A stretch of 64,000 nucleotides of DNA from Hydrogenispora sp. (GTDB lineage Bacteria; Bacillota; UBA4882; UBA10575), in contig DUQQ01000083.1 of assembly GCA_012837705.1 (NCBI GenBank), forward strand, positions 1 through 64,000, written 5' to 3'. The first letter of the stretch is position 1. Every line of letters begins with the position of its first letter. The notes below the pieces were generated by a model. It saw only the letters and a list, made by a program, of their open reading frames with translations. It did not search any database and was not told where the DNA came from. Both the position numbers and the translations under genes were made by a program. Below, piece by piece: positions 7,643 to 16,702 of this stretch.

Positions 7643-9823
7643 TTGGAATTATGGAAGAATGAACTTAACCCAGCGCAACGGGAAGCGGTCTGCCATACTG
7701 AAGGACCGCTTTTGATTTTAGCGGGGGCCGGGAGCGGAAAGACGCGAGTGCTTACTTACCGCATCGCACAGCTCTTAAAGAACGGGGTTGATCCCTGGCG
7801 GATTCTGGCGGTGACCTTTACCAATAAGGCAGCCCAGGAAATGAGGGAGCGGGTCGGACAGCTCATTGGCCCGCAGGCGGAAAAGATTTGGCTCATGACC
7901 TTCCATGCGACCTGTGTCCGGATTTTACGGCAGGACGGTACCGCGATCGGGGTGGCGTCCAACTTTGTGATCTACGACACGCAAGACCAGTTAATCGTGG
8001 TGCGGGAAGCTTTACGGGAGTTGAATATAAGCGAGAAGAATTGTAATCCCCGGGCGGTACTGGCCACCATCTCCCGGGCGAAGAATGAATTGATTGGGCC
8101 CGAGGAATATGCGGGTAATGCGGTTGACTTCTGGGCCAGCATCGTTAAGAAAGTGTACCCGCTTTACCAGCGGAAACTGGCCGATAATGGGGCGGTTGAT
8201 TTTGATGATCTGATCGGTTTGACGATCCGTCTGTTTCAGGAATGCCCGGCCGTTCTCGAGAAATACCAAGAACGGTTCCAGTATATCATGATCGACGAGT
8301 ACCAGGATACCAACTACGCGCAATATACTTTAGTACGATTACTGGCGGGTAAGTACCGTAATCTTTGCGTGGTTGGCGATGATGACCAGTCCATCTACGG
8401 GTTCCGCAATGCAGATATCCGGAATATTCTCGATTTTGAAAAGGATTACCCCGAGGTTAAAGTGGTCAAGCTGGAACAGAACTACCGGTCGACGCAGAAT
8501 ATTTTGAAGGTAGCCAATGAGGTGATCCGCAACAACCATTCCCGGAAGACGAAGACCCTGTGGACCGAGAATGACGAAGGGGAACTGGTTACCCTGCTCA
8601 AAGCCGCTGATGAACGGGAAGAGGCGTGGTTGGTGGCGGCGACTCTGGAAGAGCTGATCCGGACCGAAGGCTATCGCTATTCCGATTTCGCTTTTTTATA
8701 CCGGACCAATGCGCAGTCGCGGGTGTTTGAAGAGATCTTGATCCAAAAAGGCCTTCCTTACCAGGTGGTGGGGGGGCAGCGTTTCTATGACCGCAAGGAG
8801 ATCCGGGACTTACTCAGCTACCTGAAACTGATCTATAACCCAAACGACCGGATTAGTTTGCGGCGGGTGATTAACACACCTAAACGGGGGATCGGGGAAA
8901 CCACCGTCGAACGTTTTTTTTCCTTTATTGATGCGGAAGGATTAGACACCATGGACGCTTTCCGGCGGGTCGCGGAAGTCCCCGGTTTAAGCAGTCGGGC
9001 GGTGAAAGCGCTCTCCGGATTTGCCGCGTTTTTAGAGGAGATCTTGGCTTTACAAGCGACGTTTTCGATCACCAGCTTAACACAGGAGATCTTGGATAAG
9101 TCCGGCTACCTGGCCAGTTTGCAACAGGAGGGTACGGTGGAAGCCGAGAGTAGGCTGGAAAACTTGAACGAATTCCTGTCGATCACCGCCGGGTTTGAAA
9201 AGGAGAGCGACGACCAAACGTTGGGGGCTTTCCTCGAGACCGTGGCCTTAGTGGCCGATGTTGATCAATTCCAGGAGCAGGAGAGCATAACGCTGATGAC
9301 GATCCATTCGGCCAAAGGATTGGAGTTTCCCGTCGTTTTTCTGGTTGGTATGGAAGAAGGGATCTTTCCCCACAGCCGCTCGCTTATGGACGAAGCGGAG
9401 TTGGAGGAGGAAAGGCGCCTGTGTTACGTGGGGATGACCCGTGCCCGGCAGCGTTTGTACCTTTCTTATGCCCAGATGCGTACCCTTTACGGTAACTTCC
9501 AGTACCAGGTGCCCTCCCGGTTCATCCAGGAGATCCCGGCGGCGCTTCTCTTCCGGAGGGAGGAACCGGAGCAAGAACCGGTAGTTACGACTACACCGAG
9601 TCCCCGGTTTTTTAAGCCATCGGTGTCGGCGCCTTCTGCGCCAGCGGCGGCCGGGTCCGTCACCTACCGCCCCGGGGAAAAAGTGATCCACCGTAAGTGG
9701 GGGCAAGGGACGATTATCACCGTGGAAGGGAGTGGCCAGGAGACGAAGGTGAAGGTGGCTTTTCCCGGTTTGGGGATCAAAGAACTCCTGGTCGAACTGG
9801 CACCGCTGGAAAAGGTGGAATAA
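7643..9823 (+). CDS. pcrA: ATP-dependent DNA helicase PcrA (UvrD family)
   Basis: 726 residues from TTG 7643, chosen because the family begins at the ELNPAQREAV motif; a GTG at 7580 would add 21 residues. The superfamily 1A motifs are all present: GAGSGKT (Walker A), AVTFTNKAA, DEYQDTN (Walker B), GDDDQSIYGFRNAD, LEQNYRST, TIHSAKGLEF and VGMTRARQRL. The C-terminal 50 residues form the PcrA Tudor-like domain (VIHRKWGQGTI, LVELAPLEKV) that contacts RNA polymerase in Bacillus. PcrA unwinds DNA 3'-5' in repair, plasmid replication and clearing of transcription conflicts. Ligase (ligA), its usual Firmicutes neighbour, is absent here. Confidence 0.95.
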   Translation: MELWKNELNPAQREAVCHTEGPLLILAGAGSGKTRVLTYRIAQLLKNGVDPWRILAVTFTNKAAQEMRERVGQLIGPQAEKIWLMTFHATCVRILRQDGTAIGVASNFVIYDTQDQLIVVREALRELNISEKNCNPRAVLATISRAKNELIGPEEYAGNAVDFWASIVKKVYPLYQRKLADNGAVDFDDLIGLTIRLFQECPAVLEKYQERFQYIMIDEYQDTNYAQYTLVRLLAGKYRNLCVVGDDDQSIYGFRNADIRNILDFEKDYPEVKVVKLEQNYRSTQNILKVANEVIRNNHSRKTKTLWTENDEGELVTLLKAADEREEAWLVAATLEELIRTEGYRYSDFAFLYRTNAQSRVFEEILIQKGLPYQVVGGQRFYDRKEIRDLLSYLKLIYNPNDRISLRRVINTPKRGIGETTVERFFSFIDAEGLDTMDAFRRVAEVPGLSSRAVKALSGFAAFLEEILALQATFSITSLTQEILDKSGYLASLQQEGTVEAESRLENLNEFLSITAGFEKESDDQTLGAFLETVALVADVDQFQEQESITLMTIHSAKGLEFPVVFLVGMEEGIFPHSRSLMDEAELEEERRLCYVGMTRARQRLYLSYAQMRTLYGNFQYQVPSRFIQEIPAALLFRREEPEQEPVVTTTPSPRFFKPSVSAPSAPAAAGSVTYRPGEKVIHRKWGQGTIITVEGSGQETKVKVAFPGLGIKELLVELAPLEKVE

Positions 9824-9931
9824 GGGGCTACCAACATATTCCTGCCAGTGTTGGACGCCCTACCGGAAGGAACGCTCCGTTCCAAGTCGAAGATTCATAC
9901 GATGAACATTGCTTTGGCGGGAGGACTAAAT

Positions 9932-11554
9932 GTGGAAAAATCGACGTACCAGAAGAGAATCGTTTTAAGCATCGCCCTTGTTCTGCTGTTCTTTCTTTCC
10001 CCCTTTACCGGAGCAGGGCTCTATTCCTGGCCGGTGGCGGCTGCGTCGCCAGTGGACGGGCCGGCGTCGGGGAACATCCTGTTGGAACTGGCCCGGACCA
10101 ACGACCGGGGGAAATTAAGTTATGACCTGATCATCGAGGGGGATTTTACCTATAATTCGTTTCTTCTGTCCGAGCCTGAGCGGTTGGTGATCGACCTGAC
10201 TGGTCTGGAACTGGATCCGGCCTTATCCACTGCCGGGCTTGCGGATGATCCCGTCAAAGGGGTACGGGTTAGCCGTTTTGACCACAATACGGTGCGGGTG
10301 GTCTTTGATCTGGAATATTTAGTCGGGTATAAACTGGAGCGGCGGACCGAGGCGCCAGGGGGCTTACGCCTTGATTTTAATGTGGTCTTAAAGGACATCG
10401 GCTTTCAACTGGCCAGTGCGGTGCCCGAGATTTATGTCGACACGTCCGGACCGGTGCAGTATAAAGTGGATTTTCTCCTTAATCCGCACCGGTTGCTCAT
10501 CGACCTCTGGGATGTGACGTTGACCGGTCCGGCCTTGACCGTACCGGGGAACGATACGTGGGTGCAGAGTATCCGGGTCAGCCAGTTTGATCCACAGACC
10601 ATTCGCTTGGTGTTGGATATTAAAGAACCCCGCAACTGTGTTGTGGGGATTGACGAAACGAATCCGGCACGGCTGCTGATTAAGACCATGACGGAGCTAC
10701 AAGAAGCGACGTGGCTTCCGGACGGTAACGGTGGCCGTTTGATACTAAAGGGTTCGGGCCGGTTACCGGGTGAACCCCGTTACGACCAGAATACGGGCAA
10801 ACTCTATATCAGGATCCCCCAGACCAAGCTGGGGAAGGAGCTGCAGGCTACGGCGGACGCGGACGCTGTCTTCAAACTCCGGGAGCTGGAATCATCCACC
10901 GTGGAAGTGGAATTAACGGTTCCCCGCGGCCACGACTACAGCGTTTCCTGGAATCAAGACCGCCGGGAGATCACGGTGGAGGTAAAAAACGCACCTTTGG
11001 CCGGAAAGGTGATCATTCTTGATCCGGGGCACGGGGGTGCCGATGCTGGGGCGATCAGTCCCAACGGCTTACGGGAGAAAGAGTTGAACCTGGCGGTGGC
11101 GGTTCGCCTCAAGCAAAAGCTGGAGGACCTGGGGGCCGAGGTTCTCCTGACCCGTGAGGATGACCGGTATCTATGGCTCTATGACCGGGTTGCGATTGCC
11201 AACCGAACAGGCGGGGCGGTTCTGCTCAGTATTCATGCCAACAACCACGATAACCGAAAGATTCATGGTTTGGAAATTTGGCATCATCCGGACCGGAATG
11301 AAAGTGCAATTCTGGCCCAAGCCCTTGCCGAGGCGGTTTTGGCCCGGACCAAACAGCACTTCCGCGGGATCATGTCCAGCAAGGACTTTGTCATCCCCCG
11401 GGAGGCGCAGATGCCCGCCGTCATCTTTGAGATGGGTTTTGTCTCGAACCGGGATGAAGAAAAACTCCTTATAACCGAGGAGTTTCAGGATAAAATTACC
11501 GACGGGATCTGCCAAGGATTGATTGCCTACTTCCATCCGTCTGATGGGTCCTGA
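9932..11554 (+). CDS. N-acetylmuramoyl-L-alanine amidase with AMIN domains
   Basis: 540 residues from GTG 9932, placed by GGGAGGAC five bases upstream and by the signal peptide that starts there (KRIVLSIALVLLFFL, cut near AAA). Residues about 50-330 hold AMIN-like domains (phrases RLVIDLTGLEL, VRVSRFDHNTVRVVFDL and RLLIDLWDVTL, IRVSQFDPQTIRLVLDI), which bind peptidoglycan. The C-terminal 180 residues are amidase_3 with the zinc ligands His (DPGHGG), Glu (REKELNLA) and His (SIHANN) and the catalytic Glu (IFEMGFVSN). It cleaves the amide between MurNAc and L-Ala. Probable roles are daughter-cell separation or spore-wall lysis. Confidence 0.93.
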   Translation: MEKSTYQKRIVLSIALVLLFFLSPFTGAGLYSWPVAAASPVDGPASGNILLELARTNDRGKLSYDLIIEGDFTYNSFLLSEPERLVIDLTGLELDPALSTAGLADDPVKGVRVSRFDHNTVRVVFDLEYLVGYKLERRTEAPGGLRLDFNVVLKDIGFQLASAVPEIYVDTSGPVQYKVDFLLNPHRLLIDLWDVTLTGPALTVPGNDTWVQSIRVSQFDPQTIRLVLDIKEPRNCVVGIDETNPARLLIKTMTELQEATWLPDGNGGRLILKGSGRLPGEPRYDQNTGKLYIRIPQTKLGKELQATADADAVFKLRELESSTVEVELTVPRGHDYSVSWNQDRREITVEVKNAPLAGKVIILDPGHGGADAGAISPNGLREKELNLAVAVRLKQKLEDLGAEVLLTREDDRYLWLYDRVAIANRTGGAVLLSIHANNHDNRKIHGLEIWHHPDRNESAILAQALAEAVLARTKQHFRGIMSSKDFVIPREAQMPAVIFEMGFVSNRDEEKLLITEEFQDKITDGICQGLIAYFHPSDGS

Positions 11555-11582
11555 AAGGGTAAGGAAGTTGCATGAAGAGTAG

Positions 11583-12995
11583 ATGGATCAGGAGTTGACT
11601 GGTGTGCGCCCCTATTTGTTGATTGATTTTGGTAGTACCTATACGAAACTGACCGCGGTGGATATGGCGCAACCCGCCGTCCTCGGCACGGCCAGTGCCT
11701 TGACGACGGTGGCGGACGGTCTTAATCGCGGTTACCAGCAGGCTCTGCAGCGGCTCACGGCAGAGGTTGGCCCGCTTGAGTATGAGCGGCGGCTAGCGTG
11801 CAGTAGCGCCGCAGGCGGCTTGAGGATGGTGGCCATCGGTTTGGTCCCCGAATTGACGGTTGAAGCCGCCAAAAGAGCTGCCCTCGGCGCGGGAGCCCGC
11901 CTTGTTGGTAGTTTCAGTTTTGAGTTGACCGCCGCCGACCTTGACGAGCTGCTCGCTCTGAAGCCCGACTTGATCTTACTGGCCGGAGGGACTGATGGTG
12001 GTAACAAAACGGTCCTCCGTCATAATGGCGCTCTCCTGGCGGCGAGCCCCTTGGCGGTCCCGGTGATTCTGGCCGGTAACAAAACTGTCGCCGCCGAGGT
12101 GGAAACAGCCCTCAAGCAGGCGGGGAAAGTTTGCTACCGGGTGCCGAATGTCCTCCCGGAACTGGACCGGTTAAATATCGAGCCAGTCCAGGCCAAAATC
12201 CGGGAAGTCTTTTTAGAGCGGATCATCTACGCCAAGGGTTTGGCGGAGGTGGAAAGGGAGATCGATGGGATTCTGATGCCGACACCGGCGGCGGTCCAGG
12301 CCGCTGCGGAACGGCTGGCGACCGGGCCCGACGACGGCAGACCGGGCTGGGGTGATCTGCTCCTGGTGGATGTGGGCGGCGCAACGACTGACGTGCACAG
12401 CATTGCCGAAGGCCGCCCGACTGAGCCCCACGTCTATATCCATGGGCTACCCGAACCCAGGGTGAAACGGACCGTCGAAGGCGATCTGGGGATGCGGGTG
12501 AGCGCGGTTGCGATGCTCGAACTGTTTACACCACAACTGATTGCGGAACTTGCCGACCTTACGGTTGAAGCGGTGAACGCCTGGGTCCAGGCCAGGATGG
12601 ATGCGCCCCAGTACATACCGGAGCAGCCAGCGGACCAACGCTTGGAAGCGGTCCTGGGCTATCTGGCCGTTAAAGGGGCGACCGAGCGTCACGTGGGCAA
12701 GATTGAACGGGTTTATTCGCCCCAAGGGGTTTGCCATCTCCAAGAGGGTAAGGACCTGACCAAACTGAAAACCGTCATAGGGACCGGCGGCGTTTTGGTA
12801 CATTCGGCGGATCCCAAGCGGATCCTGGCTGGAGTCTTACCGACACCAGACCGCCCCGAACTTTTAAAACCGCAGGTGCCCCGTTTTTACCTTGACGCGG
12901 ATTATCTCTTCTCTGCTTTGGGTCTGATTGCCCAGGAATACCCGGATATTTCCTTTTCTCTTCTGGAAAAAGCTTTAAAGCCAGTAAAAGACTGA
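11583..12995 (+). CDS. glmL: GlmL/MutL family protein (methylaspartate mutase accessory, ASKHA fold)
   Basis: 470 residues. The phosphate-1 loop LLIDFGSTYTK and the second motif LLVDVGGATTDVHS are those of the GlmL/MutL ATPase family (acetate kinase/Hsp70/actin fold). GlmL accompanies the adenosylcobalamin-dependent glutamate mutase GlmS/GlmE and related aminomutases, where it is thought to act in complex maintenance. No mutase subunit lies nearby: the neighbours are the amidase (28 bases upstream) and rph. It is therefore an orphan here, either acting with a mutase encoded elsewhere or doing a different job. The start at 11583 has a weak ribosome-binding site. Confidence 0.85.
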   Translation: MDQELTGVRPYLLIDFGSTYTKLTAVDMAQPAVLGTASALTTVADGLNRGYQQALQRLTAEVGPLEYERRLACSSAAGGLRMVAIGLVPELTVEAAKRAALGAGARLVGSFSFELTAADLDELLALKPDLILLAGGTDGGNKTVLRHNGALLAASPLAVPVILAGNKTVAAEVETALKQAGKVCYRVPNVLPELDRLNIEPVQAKIREVFLERIIYAKGLAEVEREIDGILMPTPAAVQAAAERLATGPDDGRPGWGDLLLVDVGGATTDVHSIAEGRPTEPHVYIHGLPEPRVKRTVEGDLGMRVSAVAMLELFTPQLIAELADLTVEAVNAWVQARMDAPQYIPEQPADQRLEAVLGYLAVKGATERHVGKIERVYSPQGVCHLQEGKDLTKLKTVIGTGGVLVHSADPKRILAGVLPTPDRPELLKPQVPRFYLDADYLFSALGLIAQEYPDISFSLLEKALKPVKD

Positions 12996-13025
12996 ATTCC
13001 CCGACAAAATTAAGGTGTTTTGAAG

Positions 13026-13054
13026 TTGACAGTGGGGAAATGCTTATATATAGT
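13026..13054 (+). promoter_or_regulatory. Promoter for rph-rdgB-yfcE
   Basis: TTGACA at 13026-13031, a 17-base spacer and TATAGT at 13049-13054. Transcription would start near 13061, so translation upstream of that is impossible from this promoter and the rph start must be the ATG at 13128. Confidence 0.75.
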
Positions 13055-13127
13055 TAGTAGAGAATCGATTTGGTCAAGCCTAATCACGGTGCCGTTTTGG
13101 CGAGATTATTTAGTGACGGAGGATAAA

Positions 13128-13901
13128 ATGGATAGAATTGACGGAAGACAACCGGATCAGTTGCGACCGGTGAAAATTACGCGGAACTTTATCCAGCACG
13201 CCGAAGGATCAGTCCTGATTGAAGTGGGCGGTTCCAAGGTAATCTGTACGGCAACGATCGAAGATAAAGTCCCGATCTGGTTACGGGGCAGTGGGCAGGG
13301 TTGGATCACGGCCGAATACGCCATGCTTCCCCGGGCAACACCCCAAAGGAACATCCGGGAAGTAGCAAAAGGAAAACCGACCGGACGTTCCCAGGAGATT
13401 CAACGCCTTGTCGGCCGGTCTCTGCGTTCGGTGGTCAATCTGACGGCGTTAGGGGAGAAAACCATCTGGATCGACTGTGACGTGATTCAAGCCGACGGGG
13501 GGACACGGACCGCGTCGATTACCGGGGCGTATGTGGCTTTGGTTGATGCTCTGGCCGCCGTGGCGAAAGACGACCAAGAACCCTTGCCGCTCTATGATTT
13601 TTTGGCCGCAACCAGTGTGGGAATTGTCGATAACCAACTGCTCTTGGACCTGTGTTACCAGGAGGATTCGCGCGCTTCGGTCGACATGAATCTGGTGATG
13701 ACGGGCAATGGTCAACTGGTGGAAGTGCAGGCGACCGCGGAGGGGGCGCCCTTCTCCCATGAGGAGTTTGAAATCTTGTTAAGCTTGGGGAATAAAGGCA
13801 TCAGTGAACTGGTGGCCTTTCAAAAGAATGTCCTCGGTGATCTGTCGCAAAGAATCGGAGGGGTGCCCGTTGCCAAGACTCGTGCTGGCGTCGAGGAATG
13901 A
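13128..13901 (+). CDS. rph: Ribonuclease PH
   Basis: 257 residues, ATG seven bases after GGAGG (an in-frame extension to 13020 precedes the promoter and is rejected). Family motifs are complete: [62 protein letters not shown] and the C-terminal [13 protein letters not shown]. RNase PH trims tRNA 3' ends phosphorolytically in the cytoplasm. The last 32 bases overlap rdgB, a common rph-rdgB arrangement in Firmicutes. Confidence 0.95.
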   Translation: MDRIDGRQPDQLRPVKITRNFIQHAEGSVLIEVGGSKVICTATIEDKVPIWLRGSGQGWITAEYAMLPRATPQRNIREVAKGKPTGRSQEIQRLVGRSLRSVVNLTALGEKTIWIDCDVIQADGGTRTASITGAYVALVDALAAVAKDDQEPLPLYDFLAATSVGIVDNQLLLDLCYQEDSRASVDMNLVMTGNGQLVEVQATAEGAPFSHEEFEILLSLGNKGISELVAFQKNVLGDLSQRIGGVPVAKTRAGVEE

Positions 13902-14484
13902 GGGGAAGGTAAAGGAGATCAAGATGCTCCTCGCCGGTCTACCTTGGGAAATCTTCTCCCTTTCCGAGTTTCCGGCGGTCCCGGAAGTGGAAGAAGACGG
14001 GGCAACCTTCCGGGAGAATGCGCTGAAAAAAGCTTCTGTTGTCGCGAAAACGCTAAAAATGTGGGCTTTGGCCGACGACTCCGGCCTTGAGGTTGATCAT
14101 CTAAACGGTGCGCCCGGCGTTTATTCCGCCCGCTTTGCCGGGGAACACGGCGATGACGTAAAGAACATCGAGAAGCTCTTAACACTCCTGAATGGGGTCC
14201 CCTGGGCGCAAAGAACCGCCCGTTTCTGTTCGGCGTTGGCTTTCGTTTCGCCGGAGGGTGACGCCTGGACTACCGAGGGTACCTGCGAAGGAATTATTGC
14301 CTTGGCACCGCGGGGTGAAGGCGGTTTTGGGTATGACCCCGTTTTCTACCTGCCGGAATACGACTTGACCATGGCCGAAATCCCGGAGGAAAAGAAAAAC
14401 CAGATCAGCCACCGGGCGGTGGCTATGGAAAAATTCCGTAATTATTTGTTATATGAGTTTCCAGGAACAACGGAGCGGAACTGA
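13870..14484 (+). CDS. rdgB: XTP/dITP diphosphatase (RdgB/HAM1)
   Basis: 204 residues from TTG 13870, six bases after GGAGGGG. The N-terminus [14 protein letters not shown], the core [22 protein letters not shown], and the C-terminal [12 protein letters not shown] and SHRAVA motifs are those of the family. It hydrolyses non-canonical purine triphosphates (ITP, dITP, XTP) to monophosphates, protecting DNA. It overlaps rph by 32 bases and precedes yfcE, so the three are one transcript. Confidence 0.95.
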   Translation: MPRLVLASRNEGKVKEIKMLLAGLPWEIFSLSEFPAVPEVEEDGATFRENALKKASVVAKTLKMWALADDSGLEVDHLNGAPGVYSARFAGEHGDDVKNIEKLLTLLNGVPWAQRTARFCSALAFVSPEGDAWTTEGTCEGIIALAPRGEGGFGYDPVFYLPEYDLTMAEIPEEKKNQISHRAVAMEKFRNYLLYEFPGTTERN

Positions 14485-14546
14485 AGGGAGTTCAAGCGGC
14501 GGTCGCTAGTCGCCGTGTGTTAGGTTGATGATGGAGGGGAACGGCG

Positions 14547-15047
14547 TTGCGGATTTTAGTCGTCAGTGATACCCACGGTAATTACCAACTTTTACGCCAA
14601 GTGGTTAAAGCGGCGGGCTCGGTGGATCTGTTGCTCCATGCTGGCGACGGAAGCAGTGATCTGAGCAAATTAACCCGGGAGTTTCCCACCCTTTCCCTGG
14701 CGGCCGTGGCTGGAAACTGTGATCCTTTTTCGAACCAGCCCCGGGAACTATTGCTTGACGTGGGAGGAAAGAAACTATTCCTGACCCATGGCGACCGGTA
14801 CCAGGTGAAGTGGGATCTGCTCCGTTTGTACCTGGAAGGGCAGGAGCGCGGGGCGGATCTGATTGTCTTTGGCCACACCCATCGTCCGTTGATCAACTAC
14901 GAACGGGGAATTCTGCTCTTTAACCCCGGAAGCCTCAGCCGGAACAATACGGGGGAGAGTCCCAGTTACGGGTGGCTGGAGCTGGGGCCGGGTGGTTTCG
15001 AGCCAAAGCTGGTCTTCACGGGGATGAAAAGCGAAATAAAGGGATAG
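14547..15047 (+). CDS. YfcE/MJ0936 family metallophosphoesterase
   Basis: 166 residues, TTG after GGAGGGG. Metal-binding motifs of calcineurin-like phosphodiesterases are all present: VSDTHGN, HAGDGS, AGNCD, LTHGD and FGHTHRP, ending NPGSLS. The family cleaves phosphodiesters with two metal ions; the physiological substrate is not known. It is the last gene of the rph operon, and its stop codon lies inside the terminator stem. Confidence 0.9.
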   Translation: MRILVVSDTHGNYQLLRQVVKAAGSVDLLLHAGDGSSDLSKLTREFPTLSLAAVAGNCDPFSNQPRELLLDVGGKKLFLTHGDRYQVKWDLLRLYLEGQERGADLIVFGHTHRPLINYERGILLFNPGSLSRNNTGESPSYGWLELGPGGFEPKLVFTGMKSEIKG

Positions 15048-15071
15048 CACAAATTAGATGCTATCCCTTTT
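15041..15071. terminator. Bidirectional terminator between yfcE and 15077 gene
   Basis: GGGATAGCA pairs with TGCTATCCC (15041-15049 with 15059-15067), T-rich on both strands. It serves the two convergent genes. Confidence 0.85.
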
Positions 15072-15076
15072 ATCTT

Positions 15077-15721
15077 TCACCACCGGCTGGTTGTTTTTTG
15101 TTTCAAGAGGATTAAACTATCAATTGCTTCTGTGGTCGAGAAGATGTTGTTTTCAACCAGTTCGGTTAGGTAATTAAAGGTGTTTTCTTCGGGGGATAAC
15201 CGGTATGAAGAAAACCGGATACGTTGTAAGTAACTAAAAAGGTTGTTGCGCGAGACTTTACCCAGGTCATAAAGGCAAAGCTCGATGACGAGATTGTTGA
15301 TCCGGTCAGAGAGCGAAAGGTAGCTCCGGAAAGGGACCTGTTGGGCGGCCAGGTAATCGGCAAAACGGGTGGGGTCGATCCGTCGTTCCTTCGCTTTATC
15401 GGTCAGCCGGATAATTAAAGCCAACTCGGGGTCGATATTCCCCAGTAAAAGATAGCGGATCTCCTGGGGCTCGCTTGGGGATTTCGGCGGAGTGGTCGGC
15501 GGTCTGAAGTCGAAATTTTTCTTACTTTGGCTTGGCGGTGAAATTTCGAACCAAAAACGGAAAAACTGTTCAGAGCTGGTTTGTCCGGAAGAGGATGGTG
15601 GGACCTCCACATCCTTACTGGATTGACTATCGGCTCCAGCGGCGGCTGTGCATAAGAAAAACAAGGAAAAGGCGAGCACCAACAGGGACCAACGGGCACT
15701 AGGCTTCTGTAGCAATTTCAT
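15077..15721 (-). CDS. Secreted protein of unknown function
   Basis: 214 residues, ATG after GTGGAGG. A signal peptide (about 1-30, ending TAAAGADS) is followed by a Ser/Pro-rich linker (about 30-85) and an alpha-helical domain (about 88-214) without membrane segments. No motif is recognised. The helical part has regularly spaced Leu/Ile (LSLSDRINNLVIEL, ALIIRLTDKAKERR). It is a single-gene unit on the minus strand between two plus-strand operons. It may be a wall-associated or sporulation-related exported protein, but nothing here decides that. Confidence 0.65.
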   Translation of the reverse strand: MKLLQKPSARWSLLVLAFSLFFLCTAAAGADSQSSKDVEVPPSSSGQTSSEQFFRFWFEISPPSQSKKNFDFRPPTTPPKSPSEPQEIRYLLLGNIDPELALIIRLTDKAKERRIDPTRFADYLAAQQVPFRSYLSLSDRINNLVIELCLYDLGKVSRNNLFSYLQRIRFSSYRLSPEENTFNYLTELVENNIFSTTEAIDSLILLKQKTTSRW

Positions 15722-15856
15722 TTTCTAACCTCCACATATTTAATGTCGTAACCTAAAAGATGTTTTGCCTCTATTTTATTCGGGCTGCGGGGATAAATCC
15801 CTTTTTTGTTCCGTTTTGAAAAGCAGGACAACTTGCAAACCCGGTTTAAAAGTATT

Positions 15857-15896
15857 TTACAGGAGTCTTAAACATAGATTATAATGGGAATATAAT
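15857..15896 (+). promoter_or_regulatory. Promoter region for amidotransferase gene
   Basis: Two overlapping candidates: TTACAG (15857) with 17 bases to TATAAT (15880-15885), and TTAAAC (15868) with 17 bases to a second TATAAT (15891-15896). They lead into the gene at 15924 with a very short 5' leader. Confidence 0.5.
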
Positions 15897-15923
15897 GGAT
15901 AAAAAGCGAAGGGAGGTCATCAT

Positions 15924-16643
15924 ATAAAACCGGTCATCGGGGTTACATGTTGCCATGAGCGTAAACGTAAACCCGATCAGTACATGCTGGCTGGTGCCTA
16001 TTGCCGGGCGGTCGAAAAGGCCGGCGGCATTCCGGTTCTCCTTCCGGCTTTGGCCATATTGGATCGTCCTTTGCATAGCTTCTGTCAAGGCCTCCTCCTC
16101 AGCGGAGGCGGAGATTTTGACCCGGCTTTCTTTGGCGAAGAACCCCATCCCCAGTTAGGAACGGTCGATCTTGAACGGGACCGTTGGGAGATTTCCCTCA
16201 TTCGCAAAGCCCGGGCGGAGGGCCTGCCCATACTGGGAATCTGCCGCGGAATCCAGGCCTTGAACGTGGCCTTTGGGGGGACGCTCTATCAGGATTTACC
16301 CGCACAATACTCGCCAGCGCCAAACCGGCCCCTGCTGGAACATAACCAGCAGATTCCCGGCGATCAGGTCAGCCACCGCGTGACCATTGTTGCCGGTTCA
16401 TTACTGTCAAGGGTGATTGGGCCTACGGAAATCTGGACCAACTCCCACCATCATCAGGCGGTCAAAGACCCGGCTCCCGATTTAAAAGTAACCGCCCGCA
16501 GTGATGACGGCGTGATCGAAGGGCTCGAAGGAACCGGTGACCATTTTCTCCTCGGGGTGCAGTGGCATCCGGAACGACTTGCGAACCCCGATTCTCAGCG
16601 GTTATTTACCGCTTTTGTCCGTGCATGTCAGCCTTTAATGTAG
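15924..16643 (+). CDS. Class I glutamine amidotransferase-like (PuuD / gamma-Glu-GABA hydrolase family), apparent AUA start
   Basis: 239 residues if started at ATA 15924. The frame opens after a stop at 15900, and the only codon behind the strong site GGGAGG (15911-15916, seven-base spacer) is ATA. Starting at the next ATG (15984) would delete the first strand KPVIGVTCCHE, which the family conserves. Catalytic residues are present: nucleophile Cys in GICRGIQALN, His and Glu in QWHPE. The SGGGDFDPAFFGEEP loop is typical of PuuD-type hydrolases, which cleave gamma-glutamyl-GABA or related amides. The neighbours give no pathway. The odd start is discussed in the findings. Confidence 0.85.
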   Translation: MKPVIGVTCCHERKRKPDQYMLAGAYCRAVEKAGGIPVLLPALAILDRPLHSFCQGLLLSGGGDFDPAFFGEEPHPQLGTVDLERDRWEISLIRKARAEGLPILGICRGIQALNVAFGGTLYQDLPAQYSPAPNRPLLEHNQQIPGDQVSHRVTIVAGSLLSRVIGPTEIWTNSHHHQAVKDPAPDLKVTARSDDGVIEGLEGTGDHFLLGVQWHPERLANPDSQRLFTAFVRACQPLM

Positions 16644-16702
16644 TCTAGTTTTGTTCCAGGAGAAGCTTCCAAAAAACCTATAGAGAAGAGGGATTTGCGA
16701 TC

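Noticed and set aside
13020-13127. N-terminal extension of RNase PH
   Set aside because: It contains the promoter TTGACA-17-TATAGT, and the family starts at the ATG at 13128 with its own GGAGG.
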